From JAFAMB01 sp963775805 (GTDB lineage: Bacteria; Verrucomicrobiota; Verrucomicrobiia; Chthoniobacterales; JAFAMB01): 64,000 bases of DNA. The notes under the pieces are model-generated. The model was not told the DNA's origin. It did not search any database and saw only the letters and a list, made by a program, of their open reading frames with translations. Positions 46,798-54,988 of the stretch are shown here, in pieces. Within the stretch, counting starts at the first letter, position 1; the number at the start of each line of letters is the position of its first letter. The stretch covers positions 806,001 to 870,000 of the forward strand of contig CAVZKG010000001.1 of assembly GCA_963775805.1 (NCBI GenBank). The letters are read 5' to 3'. Position numbers and translations under genes: made by a program.

Positions 46798-47686
46798 TCA
46801 CCGCCGCGGTCACGCGATTCAAGCGGTTGATCTCGAGGATTCGCTCGGCTTGCGTGAGTAAGCGCCCCAAAAGGCGGAAGTTTCCACCGGTCACCCGGAT
46901 GATAGCAGCCACCGTCTCCGGATCCAATTCCGACGAATCAGGCAACGCTACGCCCGCAGGCCTCCAGCGCTGCGCCAATAGTTCCCGCACTTGTTCCGCG
47001 CTCAGCGTGCGAAATTCGTGCACGAAACCGATTCGAGAATAAAACTGTGGGTAGCGGGCTAGGCGCTTCTCCATTCCTGGCATTCCAATCAAGACGAGAC
47101 CAACCCCTCCGGCATCGAAGATCGAACGCATTTGCTCAAGGCTTGCCATCTTCAGGCGATCGGCTTCATCCACCAAAATGAGTCGGGTCGGGTCACCAAT
47201 GGCGCGCTGCTTGTCAGAGTATCTGCGGCAGACCTGTCCGAACGTTGGTTTAAGGGTTGGCAGCTGTTCGGAAAACCAATTGTAGTCGCTGAAAAACGAG
47301 TCCCGGTGTTTTACGTCACGCTTCTGTATTTGTTTGAGCGTGCGGGTTTCTTCGCGGCGGATGGGCTCCTGGAGGAGATCTCGCAAAATGTCACGAAGTT
47401 TTGGGATGTCTCGCTCGATTTCCCGAGGCGTGTTAACGACCGGTGTCGTGTAGAGTAAGGCGTCTACTCGTACCAACTCCTGAAGCTGGCCGTCAGGAAG
47501 ATCACGCAATTTTACTCCTTGGATCCGATCCCAAAGTGAATAGCGCCGCGCCGAAAGCGTTTTGCCTACCCCTGGCGATCCGTAGCAAAGGCCGATATAT
47601 TGGCAATGGCGGCATGCATCACAGAATTCGGCGAAGCGACGGTATTCTAGCGTCTCGACGAAAATATTGTCGTCCGTCCTATTCAT
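46550..47686 (-). CDS. tniB: TniB-like AAA+ transposition regulator, 3' end altered
   Basis: A 378-residue frame of which about the first 300 residues are TniB (TnsC/MuB-like): Walker A GSPGVGKTLSARRYS, Walker B LILVDEADRLKMASLEQMRS, sensor segment LVLIGMPGMEKRLARYPQFY, and the VTGGNFRLLGRLLTQAERIL tail. After VIDAQDVGEYSK the frame reads through tniR DNA out of frame, so the native C-terminus is lost, though by few residues. It overlaps tniA by eight bases. It would select target DNA and activate TniA. Confidence 0.88.
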   Translation of the reverse strand: MNRTDDNIFVETLEYRRFAEFCDACRHCQYIGLCYGSPGVGKTLSARRYSLWDRIQGVKLRDLPDGQLQELVRVDALLYTTPVVNTPREIERDIPKLRDILRDLLQEPIRREETRTLKQIQKRDVKHRDSFFSDYNWFSEQLPTLKPTFGQVCRRYSDKQRAIGDPTRLILVDEADRLKMASLEQMRSIFDAGGVGLVLIGMPGMEKRLARYPQFYSRIGFVHEFRTLSAEQVRELLAQRWRPAGVALPDSSELDPETVAAIIRVTGGNFRLLGRLLTQAERILEINRLNRVTAAVIDAQDVGEYSKRRFLPAPAIVLSSNGCSIRFALVTRSLSGNLIAWRAQHAISLRRSKRFDKLVGSSSRYRSHGLIRPRTPEK

Positions 47687-49145
47687 TGCGGTAACGCTTC
47701 AGGCGCGGTCCAGGCGCTTTCTTCTCAATTTGTTCGGTGGCGGGATGCTCGTCGCTCTCCGCACTATCGTTCCGCTTAATCTCCAAGAGTTGGTCGATGG
47801 CTTTCGAGCGTTCCCGAAGTTTGGCGAACAGCCCGCGTCGGCGTTGCTTTCGTGCTTTGAGAACGTCGCGAAGGGTGATGACTGCGCCAGCGAGTTCGGG
47901 ACAGATTGCCCGGCACAGAAAACGGTCATTATAAAATACGCGAACTTCAGCCGCATCACGTGGGTCGTAGCGCAACATCACGGACTCCCCGATGTAGGCT
48001 GCCAGCGTAGTGTCTATATAGCGCAGTCCCTGAAATCGAATTCCATCCGGGTGAACCTTCCGTGCCGTTGGTACAGTGAGCAACAGGAGGTCGAGCTGTT
48101 CGAGTGTCTCGGGCATTCTTGGAAGAAATCCACCTTGTTCCCAACGCCGGATCGGTGCAACACCGGTCTCTCCATGCAGACGTTCATGATAAGTATCCAG
48201 AATAAATTCGCGCAAAAGGACATCGAACTCGGCCAACGTGAGGCGACTTTTGCCTCCGGAAGATTTGAATCCCGGGAGCGTACAGAGAAACATCTGATCG
48301 ATCGTTGAAAAGAAGCGCTCTACGCGGCCTCTGCCGCGCGGGACCCCGGGTGTTGAGAATACAAGTCGGATCTTGAGGTCCGCGGAGACTTGCTCCAAAT
48401 GCCGGGAAGTAAAGTCGCTGCCGTTATCGGTGTAGAGAACTTCCGGAATCCCGCACACCTTCCAACGTGCATCCTCCTTGCGCCAAATTGCCTGTCGCAG
48501 AGCGAGGGCGGTATTCAGCGAAGATGGGGATTCGAATGAGGGAAAGTACCCGGCAACCGCTCGGCTGTAATCGTCCAGAATCACACTCAGCCAAGGCTTA
48601 GCGGTCATGGCAGAACCGACGTCAGACTGAAGCAACTCGATATCGAGCGGCGTATGATCGGCCTGCCAGATCGCGTTTGAACGGGCAGCCTCGCGCCGGT
48701 AAATCAGATCGAAAGAGTTGCCGTAGGCTTTTGACCCCTGATGAGCCAGAGTCACTAGATCGGCTGGTAATCGGCTGACTACGTCATAGACCAAATTATA
48801 TGTGGGCGCTTCTTCTCCCAAGCGGTCCGCCAGTAGCTTAGCCTGATTACAAACAACCTTGATCGAGAGAGGTGGTTTTTTAAGAGCTAGCCCTTCGATT
48901 GCCTCTTGCAACGCAGCCGAAAGCTTGCGTCTACGACCGCGGTCGATCCGCGGCTTACGCACGAGCGCGGCCAGCCCGGAAGTCCGATAGCGCTCCAGCC
49001 AATACTGCAACGTTCGATAAGAGATCTTGGCTTCGCGAGCAATCGCAGCAAGCGACCGGCCGTCCTCGAGGTGAGCGCGCAAAAGCTGGAAGCGCTGAAG
49101 CGCGCTTTGGCGCGAGGACTCGGAAAACGAAGCCAACTCAGACAT
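47679..49145 (-). CDS. tniA: TniA-like Mu-type DDE transposase
   Basis: A 488-residue transposase. The N-terminal HTH reads RSLAAIAREAKISYRTLQYW. The rve-type core has aspartates in WQADHTPLDIELL and LYTDNGSDFTSRHL and the glutamate in RGRGRVERFFST. The C-terminal Mu-like beta domain contains PDGIRFQGLRYIDTTLAAYI. It belongs to the Tn5053/Tn402 type group that works with TniB. Its upstream terminal repeats are recognisable at 49165-49214. Confidence 0.93.
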   Translation of the reverse strand: MSELASFSESSRQSALQRFQLLRAHLEDGRSLAAIAREAKISYRTLQYWLERYRTSGLAALVRKPRIDRGRRRKLSAALQEAIEGLALKKPPLSIKVVCNQAKLLADRLGEEAPTYNLVYDVVSRLPADLVTLAHQGSKAYGNSFDLIYRREAARSNAIWQADHTPLDIELLQSDVGSAMTAKPWLSVILDDYSRAVAGYFPSFESPSSLNTALALRQAIWRKEDARWKVCGIPEVLYTDNGSDFTSRHLEQVSADLKIRLVFSTPGVPRGRGRVERFFSTIDQMFLCTLPGFKSSGGKSRLTLAEFDVLLREFILDTYHERLHGETGVAPIRRWEQGGFLPRMPETLEQLDLLLLTVPTARKVHPDGIRFQGLRYIDTTLAAYIGESVMLRYDPRDAAEVRVFYNDRFLCRAICPELAGAVITLRDVLKARKQRRRGLFAKLRERSKAIDQLLEIKRNDSAESDEHPATEQIEKKAPGPRLKRYRNE

Positions 49146-49164
49146 CTCGAATTCTTGGCACGAC

Positions 49165-49214
49165 CACGCAAAATATCGACAAAAAAATCACGCAAGATAA
49201 TTTCCAAATTAACA
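49165..49214 (-). repeat. tniA-proximal transposon end
   Basis: Read on the minus strand from 49214 the end begins TGTTAATTTGGAAATTAT followed by CTTGCGTG; a second TTGCGTG is at 49171-49165. TGT ends with repeated subterminal motifs are typical of Tni-type elements. The arrangement TGTTAA, five bases, AAATTAT, TTGCG recurs in the 750-bp element at 54051-54800. The other end was not found. Confidence 0.6.
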
Positions 49215-49238
49215 TTTTTTCTCACGCTATTTAGCGCA

Positions 49239-49694
49239 TCACCGGGACCACAACTTCTTCAGCTTCCGCCAAAATCCCTTTTCCGCTTGGGCGGGTTCCG
49301 CTGTCTCTGGTTTCTGTGTCGGCGTCGACAAATCATCCGCGGCGGTGACTGCGTTGAAATACCTCTCCTTTGCCCATCGATCATGAGCCCGGCCCGCATC
49401 GATTTTGTCTTGGGACCACTGAGCGGCCCATCGTACCTTATTATTGGTTATGCAATAGTGAGACCGGCAGGCGAAGCTCCAGTTCCCGATCGATGGATCG
49501 AGCGAAATTGTCTTGCCGTCAAAAATGAGCTTCCAGTCCGTGGGCCGCAGCGGGGTGACGATCCTGCTCCCGCAGCCGCAGCAACACAGGTGCGTCGCTG
49601 TCGCAAACCTGATCGAGACGTAGATCGTCCCCTCCTTGAGCTCATCCGGGATGAATTCGACGAATTCATGGTTGAGGACGATTTCCTGCCTCAT
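49239..49694 (-). CDS. DUF6527-like Cys-rich protein of a ubiquitin-like operon
   Basis: A 151-residue protein. HEFVEFIPDELKEGTIYVSI at the N-terminus, then THLCCCGCGSRIVTPLRPTD and SLDPSIGNWSFACRSHYCIT match what I recall of DUF6527, a family repeatedly found beside bacterial E1/E2 ubiquitin-like genes. Clustered cysteines and His suggest zinc. The C-terminal 45 residues are variable and end KGFWRKLKKLWSR. Its ATG overlaps the E1-like gene's stop by four bases, so it is the third gene of a tightly coupled operon. Its role is unknown; a substrate or ligase-like accessory function is a guess. Confidence 0.82.
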   Translation of the reverse strand: MRQEIVLNHEFVEFIPDELKEGTIYVSIRFATATHLCCCGCGSRIVTPLRPTDWKLIFDGKTISLDPSIGNWSFACRSHYCITNNKVRWAAQWSQDKIDAGRAHDRWAKERYFNAVTAADDLSTPTQKPETAEPAQAEKGFWRKLKKLWSR

Positions 49695-50878
49695 TCCGGC
49701 CGGTCCTCGTTAAGGAACAGATTGGTGTCGATGGTGTACTGGCTGTGATGCTCGGATTTCATATCGCGGTAGAAGCCGAAGAGCTTCTTCCACTTGATGA
49801 CGGCCAAAGCGGCATTCAGGGCGTTGAGATCGGCGATCTGGATGTTGCGATTATACTCGTTGCCATCGGCTCCGTCCCCAAAGGAGACCCTGCCTCGCAA
49901 ATGATCGCGCCTCTTCTCCGTGCTCGTCGTGACCCTCACGATGCCGCCCAGGGCCTCGTCGTTTAACTGGACGCCCATGCCAACGTCCGCAAACGGGGCG
50001 TTAAACTCTTCGAGTTTCTCAACGATCAGTTTCTTCGCGCTGCCCTTGTCGACACAGAGAAACACGAAGTCCATGCCGCGCAGTTCCTCTACATTGCCGG
50101 CGTCGATATAAACCGCGTGATCGATGATGCCGCGGTGCATCTTGGCGTAGAGGTTCTTGAAATAAGTAGCCTTGGGCTGCTTCGCCTTCAGGTCGTCGCC
50201 CGAAGGGGCGCCCGGCGATCTGAACGCGTTGTGCTGTAAAAAGGCGTCTCCGTCGTAGAGGTGGATCTCTCTGACGGGCGTCTTTGCGACCAGATCCAGC
50301 ACGTAAGAGCCGGTGCCGCCAAGGCCGACGATGGCAATCTTGTTAAGCGCCATCTTTTTTGTAACGCCAACTATTTCGGCTCTGCTGGAGGCCGTGTCGA
50401 TATAGTTGAAGGGTTCTTCGCTATCCTTCTCCCGCTCTATGAAGGGGAAGGTTGTAGCCTTGGCCGCGGGGTCGATCCTCCAGGCTGGACCGGAAAGGAT
50501 TGCAAGATACGTTGTCACCTTGTCATAGTAATTCTCGTAAGAGTCCTCCGGCTTGGGCTTGGCTGAAAAGGAGTGCTGTACCGGAACGCCGTCAGCAAGC
50601 GAATGCGCGCGGCTTTGATGCTTTATTTGCGCGATCTCGGTTCCATCGTCATTGCAGGGATGATCTCCTGAAAAGTAGGCAACGTGATCGTCAGGGCGCG
50701 ATGTTTCGTCGCCCGCGAGGACCAGTTTCATGACCAGAATTCCGCGCTGAACCTCCTTGCGCGAATTCACGTATGGAACGTCCTTGACCAGCAGGCAGCC
50801 GGACCGGATTTCCAGGTGATAACCTTCGTCGCGGAGCCTTTTCAGGTCTGCGCTATGATTTATCGGTCGCTGTGACAT
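49691..50878 (-). CDS. E2/E1-like fusion: DUF6791 N-terminal domain plus ThiF adenylyltransferase
   Basis: A 395-residue protein. Residues about 1-165 match the DUF6791-type N-terminal domain (SADLKRLRDEGYHLEI, LLVKDVPYVNSRKEV), which has an E2-like HPC segment (YFSGDHPCNDDGTEI). Residues about 175-395 are the ThiF/E1 Rossmann domain: IAIVGLGGTGSYVLDLVAKT (ATP site), then REIHLYDGDAFLQHNAFR, and DFVFLCVDKGSAKKLI. It probably adenylates the C-terminus of the tandem ubiquitin-like protein encoded just upstream and passes it to the Cys in its own E2-like part. It overlaps the upstream gene by 26 bases. No JAB deubiquitinase is nearby. Confidence 0.88.
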   Translation of the reverse strand: MSQRPINHSADLKRLRDEGYHLEIRSGCLLVKDVPYVNSRKEVQRGILVMKLVLAGDETSRPDDHVAYFSGDHPCNDDGTEIAQIKHQSRAHSLADGVPVQHSFSAKPKPEDSYENYYDKVTTYLAILSGPAWRIDPAAKATTFPFIEREKDSEEPFNYIDTASSRAEIVGVTKKMALNKIAIVGLGGTGSYVLDLVAKTPVREIHLYDGDAFLQHNAFRSPGAPSGDDLKAKQPKATYFKNLYAKMHRGIIDHAVYIDAGNVEELRGMDFVFLCVDKGSAKKLIVEKLEEFNAPFADVGMGVQLNDEALGGIVRVTTSTEKRRDHLRGRVSFGDGADGNEYNRNIQIADLNALNAALAVIKWKKLFGFYRDMKSEHHSQYTIDTNLFLNEDRPE

Positions 50879-51326
50879 TAAAAATCATCCCGTTCTTCAC
50901 CTTGACGCTTTCACCTTCCTTTAACGAGCCCTGCGGGTTGGCGTGCGGACCATCCTCGTAAGAGACCGTGTACAAAATGTTGAAGCCTGTCGGGGGCGTC
51001 GGATACGCGAGGGCGACGATCTCGGCGAATGTCAGTGTTTTCGACGTGACCTCTTCCTTTTGACCATTCACGTAAATCGTGTAGGTCTTGGGCGGGCCGC
51101 TGTGGAAGTGCTCGTCCTCCTTCAGATGGACCGTCTCGTGCCCGTTCTCGACCGGCTGGTCCTCTTTGTCGCCGGTCACTTCCCGGTAAAGTTCGAGGCC
51201 CACCGGGACTTCGCCGAGGATGTATAGCGCTTCGCCCGTCGTCGGATTAGGCGACTCGTACGGATTCTGATCGATGTGAATCCGCACGGGGTGCTTGCGT
51301 TCAAGTTCTAGCTGATATTCAGACAT
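50853..51326 (-). CDS. tandem ubiquitin-like protein (multiubiquitin domain)
   Basis: A 157-residue protein made of two beta-grasp units. Unit 1 (about residues 9-75) has VRIHIDQNPYESPNPTTGEA and YILGEVPVGLELYREVTGD. Unit 2 (about 85-157) has YTIYVNGQKEEVTSKTLTFA, then EIVALAYPTPPTGFNILYTV, and ends GMIFNVTATDKS. The pattern is that of the Multi_ubiq family. The C-terminus is not Gly-Gly, so conjugation either needs trimming or uses another end. First gene of the operon, with its promoter in the divergent region at 51340-51480. Confidence 0.88.
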   Translation of the reverse strand: MSEYQLELERKHPVRIHIDQNPYESPNPTTGEALYILGEVPVGLELYREVTGDKEDQPVENGHETVHLKEDEHFHSGPPKTYTIYVNGQKEEVTSKTLTFAEIVALAYPTPPTGFNILYTVSYEDGPHANPQGSLKEGESVKVKNGMIFNVTATDKS

Positions 51327-51386
51327 ATTGAATTCTCCTTGTGGGTATCCGTTACTTCATTGTTTGGATGAATTATTGTATAATGC

Positions 51387-51457
51387 ATAGCCATTATTTA
51401 GCTACTGTAAAGCCAAATATTGATTTTTGTTGACTTGATGGCTATTTTATATACATT
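51387..51457. promoter_or_regulatory. divergent promoter/operator of the ubiquitin-like and RHH-GNAT operons
   Basis: ATAGCCAT (51387-51394) and ATGGCTAT (51438-51445) form a perfect 8-bp dyad with a 43-bp spacer in a strongly AT-rich stretch. For the plus-strand operon a -35 TTGACT (51430-51435) and -10 TACATT (51452-51457) are plausible. On the minus strand a TTTACA-like -35 lies about 51406. The dyad overlaps both, fitting binding by the RHH protein encoded at 51482. Confidence 0.5.
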
Positions 51458-51481
51458 AAATGAACAACAGGCGCAGTTACG

Positions 51482-51694
51482 ATGACTTCTAAACGCACGA
51501 TGACCCTCAATTTGACGAACGCTGAAATGGAAGCGTTGGAGCAGCTTAGTGCTGCGAAGGATCTAAGTAAGACCACTGTGATTCGCCAAGCATTGCGAGT
51601 TTACCAAATGATTGACCGCCGGGCACATGCCGGCGAAAAGATTTTTTTTGAAAACGAGATTACGAAGGAAAAGGCGGAGCTGATGCTCCTGTAG
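51482..51694 (+). CDS. ribbon-helix-helix (CopG-type) regulator
   Basis: A 70-residue protein: MTLNLTNAEMEALEQLSAAK, then DLSKTTVIRQALRVYQMID, the beta-strand and two helices of a CopG/RHH repressor, followed by a short acidic tail that could wrap a partner. Its stop shares one base with the GTG start of the acetyltransferase. By analogy with RHH-GNAT toxin-antitoxin modules it is a probable antitoxin and autoregulator, perhaps also of the divergent ubiquitin-like operon. Confidence 0.8.
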   Translation: MTSKRTMTLNLTNAEMEALEQLSAAKDLSKTTVIRQALRVYQMIDRRAHAGEKIFFENEITKEKAELMLL

Positions 51695-52293
51695 TGCCGG
51701 TGGAGATCTCAGAGGTATTTATACGAGAGAACGCCAGCGGTCGCATGGTCGCTGCACAACTCTTTGATGATATCACAGAGATTCACCTGCGAGCATGGGA
51801 AACGCAGTGGCTGCCATACGTGAAAGAAGCTGTGTCACGGGGCCAAAAGCATCCCGAGGATGCACACTGGCGATGGGATCGAAAGATAAATCATGCTAAG
51901 GGTTTTTTGGCAATCAAGGCCTTTAGCATTGTCTGTAATGACCAGTTGCAGGGAATGATGCTGGTGGACATGAGCAAGATAGCAAGACTTCTAGAGCAGG
52001 CCGGTAAGGATTTAATCTATGTGGAATTTTTGGCAACAGCACCTTGGAATCGTAAAGGCCTGACATCGGAGCCGAGGTATCAGGGTGTCGGCCGCCTTCT
52101 GATTGCCGTAGCAGTCGAACTTAGCTTCCAGGAAGAATTTAAGGGAAGAGTTGGGTTGCACTCGCTGCCGAATGCCGACGGTTTTTACCATCGAGTTTGT
52201 GGAATGACAGATCTCGGTCCCGATTCAACTTACCAGAATTTACGTTACTTCGAAATGACCCAAGAACAGGCAAATGCGTTTCGATCGCTTTGA
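51694..52293 (+). CDS. GNAT-family N-acetyltransferase, possible toxin
   Basis: A 199-residue protein with GTG start. The acetyl-CoA fold is visible in the C-terminal half: IYVEFLATAPWNRKGL (beta 4), RYQGVGRLLIAVAVELSF (the Q/RxxGxG pyrophosphate loop and helix) and VGLHSLPNADGFYHRVCG (beta 5 and final helix). The N-terminal 90 residues hold a helical cap with WRWDRKI. Coupling to an RHH gene recalls toxin-antitoxin modules of GNAT type that acetylate aminoacyl-tRNA, but this protein is longer and its substrate may instead be part of the ubiquitin-like system. Confidence 0.75.
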   Translation: MPVEISEVFIRENASGRMVAAQLFDDITEIHLRAWETQWLPYVKEAVSRGQKHPEDAHWRWDRKINHAKGFLAIKAFSIVCNDQLQGMMLVDMSKIARLLEQAGKDLIYVEFLATAPWNRKGLTSEPRYQGVGRLLIAVAVELSFQEEFKGRVGLHSLPNADGFYHRVCGMTDLGPDSTYQNLRYFEMTQEQANAFRSL

Positions 52294-52302
52294 AATCAAC
52301 TT

Positions 52303-52779
52303 ATGAAATTCACTTTTTCAAAAGAATGGTGCAGGAAGAGCGCCGACCTTGAGGGCAACGCTGAAGTGGGAGCTGGTTGCCCTGATATTAGACAGGATCG
52401 ACCGGTGACGGACACGGTCGACTTTGCTATAAGCTCACGGCTCGCTTTTGGAAAGTTCCTTCAGCTGATTCGCCGCAATCGTGATCTGACCCCAGAACAA
52501 TTAGCCGATCGGGCCGACGTTGAACTCCAGGAGATTTTAAGCATTGAGGGAGACGTACACTACGTGACTGAACCTCGAACCGTTTATCAGCTGGCACTTG
52601 TGTTTGGCCTGCCCGAAAAGCGATTGATGCAGCTCGCTGGCTTGACGCACGTCCAAGATCCACAATTTGCTCAACAAGCTGTCCGATTCGCAGCGCGATC
52701 AGAATCAGTAGAGAAGCTGAATTCTGATGAGAGAAGAGCCTTAGAGAGCTTCATCACACTTCTTAGTTCCAAAGACTAG
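52303..52779 (+). CDS. XRE-family helix-turn-helix regulator
   Basis: A 158-residue protein. The HTH covers about residues 50-112: FGKFLQLIRRNRDLTPEQLA, then DRADVELQEILSIEGD, and TVYQLALVFGLPEKRLMQLA. The N-terminal 40 residues have no clear structure, and a GTG at 52406 is an alternative start closer to the HTH. It precedes an ImmA/IrrE peptidase gene, its usual partner, whose cleavage probably relieves repression. Confidence 0.8.
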   Translation: MKFTFSKEWCRKSADLEGNAEVGAGCPDIRQDRPVTDTVDFAISSRLAFGKFLQLIRRNRDLTPEQLADRADVELQEILSIEGDVHYVTEPRTVYQLALVFGLPEKRLMQLAGLTHVQDPQFAQQAVRFAARSESVEKLNSDERRALESFITLLSSKD

Positions 52780-52801
52780 CTTAGTTGTTCCTTCCGCGTC
52801 T

Positions 52802-53728
52802 GTGAAGAATTTCATCGTCAGAGAAAAAACTCGTGCAGACATCGATAAACGCGTTGAGCGCGTCTTAAGAGGGCTAGGATATCCTGAACCACCTTTAAAC
52901 CTAGATGATGTGCGTGCTCTGCTTCACCTTGATCGAGCGTATTACACCGGCAATGACTACGGATTGCGCGCTGAATGGGTCAGTAAGCTTAACATCGCAG
53001 GACGACAAATTCTGACTCGACCCACACTTTTGGCTGAAGCGATCCGTAAGTTTAATCTTCGAGCCCTTTACCTGCCCGATCGAAAACGAATCTTGATCGA
53101 TAAAGAGGTACCTGAGAAAAAACACCGATGGATCGAAGGTCACGAAATCGGCCATGATGTTCTTCCATGGCACCAAACCGTCATGTTCGGAGATGACGAC
53201 CAGACTATCACGCCAGCTTGTCACGCGGCAATAGAAGCGGAAGCGAATTTTGCCGCCGGCCAGCTACTTTTTCTCCGGAATCGATTTATTGAGCAAGCTC
53301 GAAGTCTGCCAATGGAGTTTCGTTCCGTTCAAAATCTAAATCGTGTTTTTGGGAACACAATGTCGACGACACTTTGGCGCTATGTGGAGCTAGCATTTGC
53401 GCACGTGCCTGCGGTCGGCATCATAAGCGCTCATCCGCATCGGGACCGACGCCCTCAGGATTTTGACGCGCTGAATCCTTGTCGGCATTTCATTCAATCA
53501 CCTGCTTTTGCTGCTCGGTTCGATCAAACGTCAGAGGCTAAAGTCTTTAAGACCATCGTCGATTATTGCGGACCACAACGCGGCGGGCCATTGGGTACCT
53601 CTGAGATTCTGATAACAGACGACCGTGACGAAAATCACATATTTGTTTTTGAGACATTCTTCAACAAATTCGACGCATTAACGCTGGGACGCTATCTGCG
53701 AGCGGCTTCCGTCACGGTAGGCTTCTAG
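52802..53728 (+). CDS. ImmA/IrrE-family metallopeptidase
   Basis: A 308-residue protein with GTG start. RKRILIDKEVPEKKHRWIEG leads into the zinc motif HEIGHDVLPWH (HEIGH), and the third ligand lies in AIEAEANFAAGQLLF. The C-terminal 100 residues are a divergent domain. It follows the XRE gene by 22 bases. In ICEBs1 ImmA cleaves the ImmR repressor; a similar switch here could turn on the neighbouring modules after damage or infection. Confidence 0.88.
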   Translation: MKNFIVREKTRADIDKRVERVLRGLGYPEPPLNLDDVRALLHLDRAYYTGNDYGLRAEWVSKLNIAGRQILTRPTLLAEAIRKFNLRALYLPDRKRILIDKEVPEKKHRWIEGHEIGHDVLPWHQTVMFGDDDQTITPACHAAIEAEANFAAGQLLFLRNRFIEQARSLPMEFRSVQNLNRVFGNTMSTTLWRYVELAFAHVPAVGIISAHPHRDRRPQDFDALNPCRHFIQSPAFAARFDQTSEAKVFKTIVDYCGPQRGGPLGTSEILITDDRDENHIFVFETFFNKFDALTLGRYLRAASVTVGF

Positions 53729-53754
53729 AATCGAGCGGCCGGTACCGCCAGTAA

Positions 53755-54037
53755 TCGGGGACTTCTCCGATCATGTTTGACCGCTAGTTGAGAATTTCTT
53801 CTTCGGCTACGTTGTAAAGAATCGAGTAAGGAAATCTTGTCACTCGACAGCGTCGAACGCCCGCTTCGATCTCCCGAAATCGATGCGGCTCAGAGCCAAT
53901 CTTTGCGATCGCCAATTCGACAGCATCCGCAAACTTCACTCCAATCTTCTCCCCGCTTTCGGAATAAAACACCATCGCATCAAGCATCAAGATACTCTTG
54001 CCGTGCGTCTTCATTCTTCATCGAAACGCAGCCTCAT
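53755..54037 (-). pseudogene. ParE/RelE-type toxin, multiple frameshifts
   Basis: Fragments of one ParE-like toxin appear in changing frames on the minus strand: MRLRFDEE at 54037, DARQEYLDA, then AMVFYSESGEKIGVKFADAV and CRVTRFPYSILYNVAEEEIL, next LAVKHDRRSP, and last DYWRYR. Joined in order they give a normal 95-residue toxin. At least three or four indels break it, and no antitoxin gene adjoins it, so it is dead. Confidence 0.65.
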
Positions 54038-54050
54038 CGCTCTGCTTATA

Positions 54051-54800
54051 CGGTGTAAAGTCGCAAATTATTTGCGAATATGGGCTGCTCCGCGCAAATT
54101 GAGTGCGAACGGTAGCACATTATTTGCGAACGGCGAACCGCGAATCGATGTTTGCTTGGCGCAGCTCCCTCTTGGGGAGACGAACCCACTCAGCGCGAGA
54201 TCGCGCTCCTCTCAAACGAAAAGAACGGTCAAGATCGGTGTTGGCCTGCTACCCTACATCTCAATTGCTTCAGTGTGGCAGAAGCGCCGGCCGGTAGTAA
54301 CGGATCTCGCTGCTTACAGCCATCGTCTGCGCATCGATACTACGTCGTGTCGCATGGTGGAGCTGGGCGTGCTGAGGAGCAGCCACAACGCCATTCCCAG
54401 AAGCAACTACCTTTTCGGTCCCTCCTGGCCACATGTCCGCCGGACCCTTCTGGTCGCCATGGAGCAGGACGGTGATCCCTATGCAGTGATGGTTCCGACA
54501 GTTTTAGTTTTGTTTGTTTTTTTTGAAATCACTCGGTTTTACTACGGCCCGTTAACGCGGCTCGCTCAAGCGCTCTTTTGGGGGGAAGACGATAGCACGT
54601 TCAACGCTGACCGAAGCGGCGTCTTACAAGAAGGCGTGGGTGAAGGTGCACCTTTGCTCGGAAGTCGGCTCTTGCCCCGATCCAAGCGCTCCTTCCGCAG
54701 GAAGACCGAAAGGCGCTCAGCGCGCTCGTAGTCTTGTCTCCATCGCTTTCATTCGCAAATAGCGAGTTCACGTTCGCAAATAATTTGCGACTTAACACCG
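54051..54800. mobile_element. 750-bp non-autonomous element with 28-bp inverted repeats
   Basis: Ends 54051-54078 and 54773-54800 are inverted repeats identical at 27 of 28 positions, starting CGGTGTWAAGTCGC and ending TATTTGCGAA. Each end has a further subterminal TATTTGCGAA (54121-54130; complement at 54752-54761). The interior has no recognisable gene. The terminal layout is shared with the TniA element at 49214, so a Tni-type transposase may have moved it. I find no target duplication. Confidence 0.7.
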
Positions 54801-54988
54801 GATTCTGATAAGCGATCACCGGGGCCTCACGGGTGGTTGAGTTGGACTACGGACTTGCGAAACATGGTGGTTCACCGGGGCCGACGGCTTCAGATGGTTC
54901 AACTTCTTCCTCGTGCTCTACGGCCAGCGCCGGCCCGCAAAATGGGTCGCCTTAGCGTATAAAATTACACGAAATCTGCCCCAGTACC
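54801..54988. other. short gap, no gene seen
   Basis: Nothing recognisable between the 750-bp element and the 3' end of the helicase gene. Confidence 0.35.
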
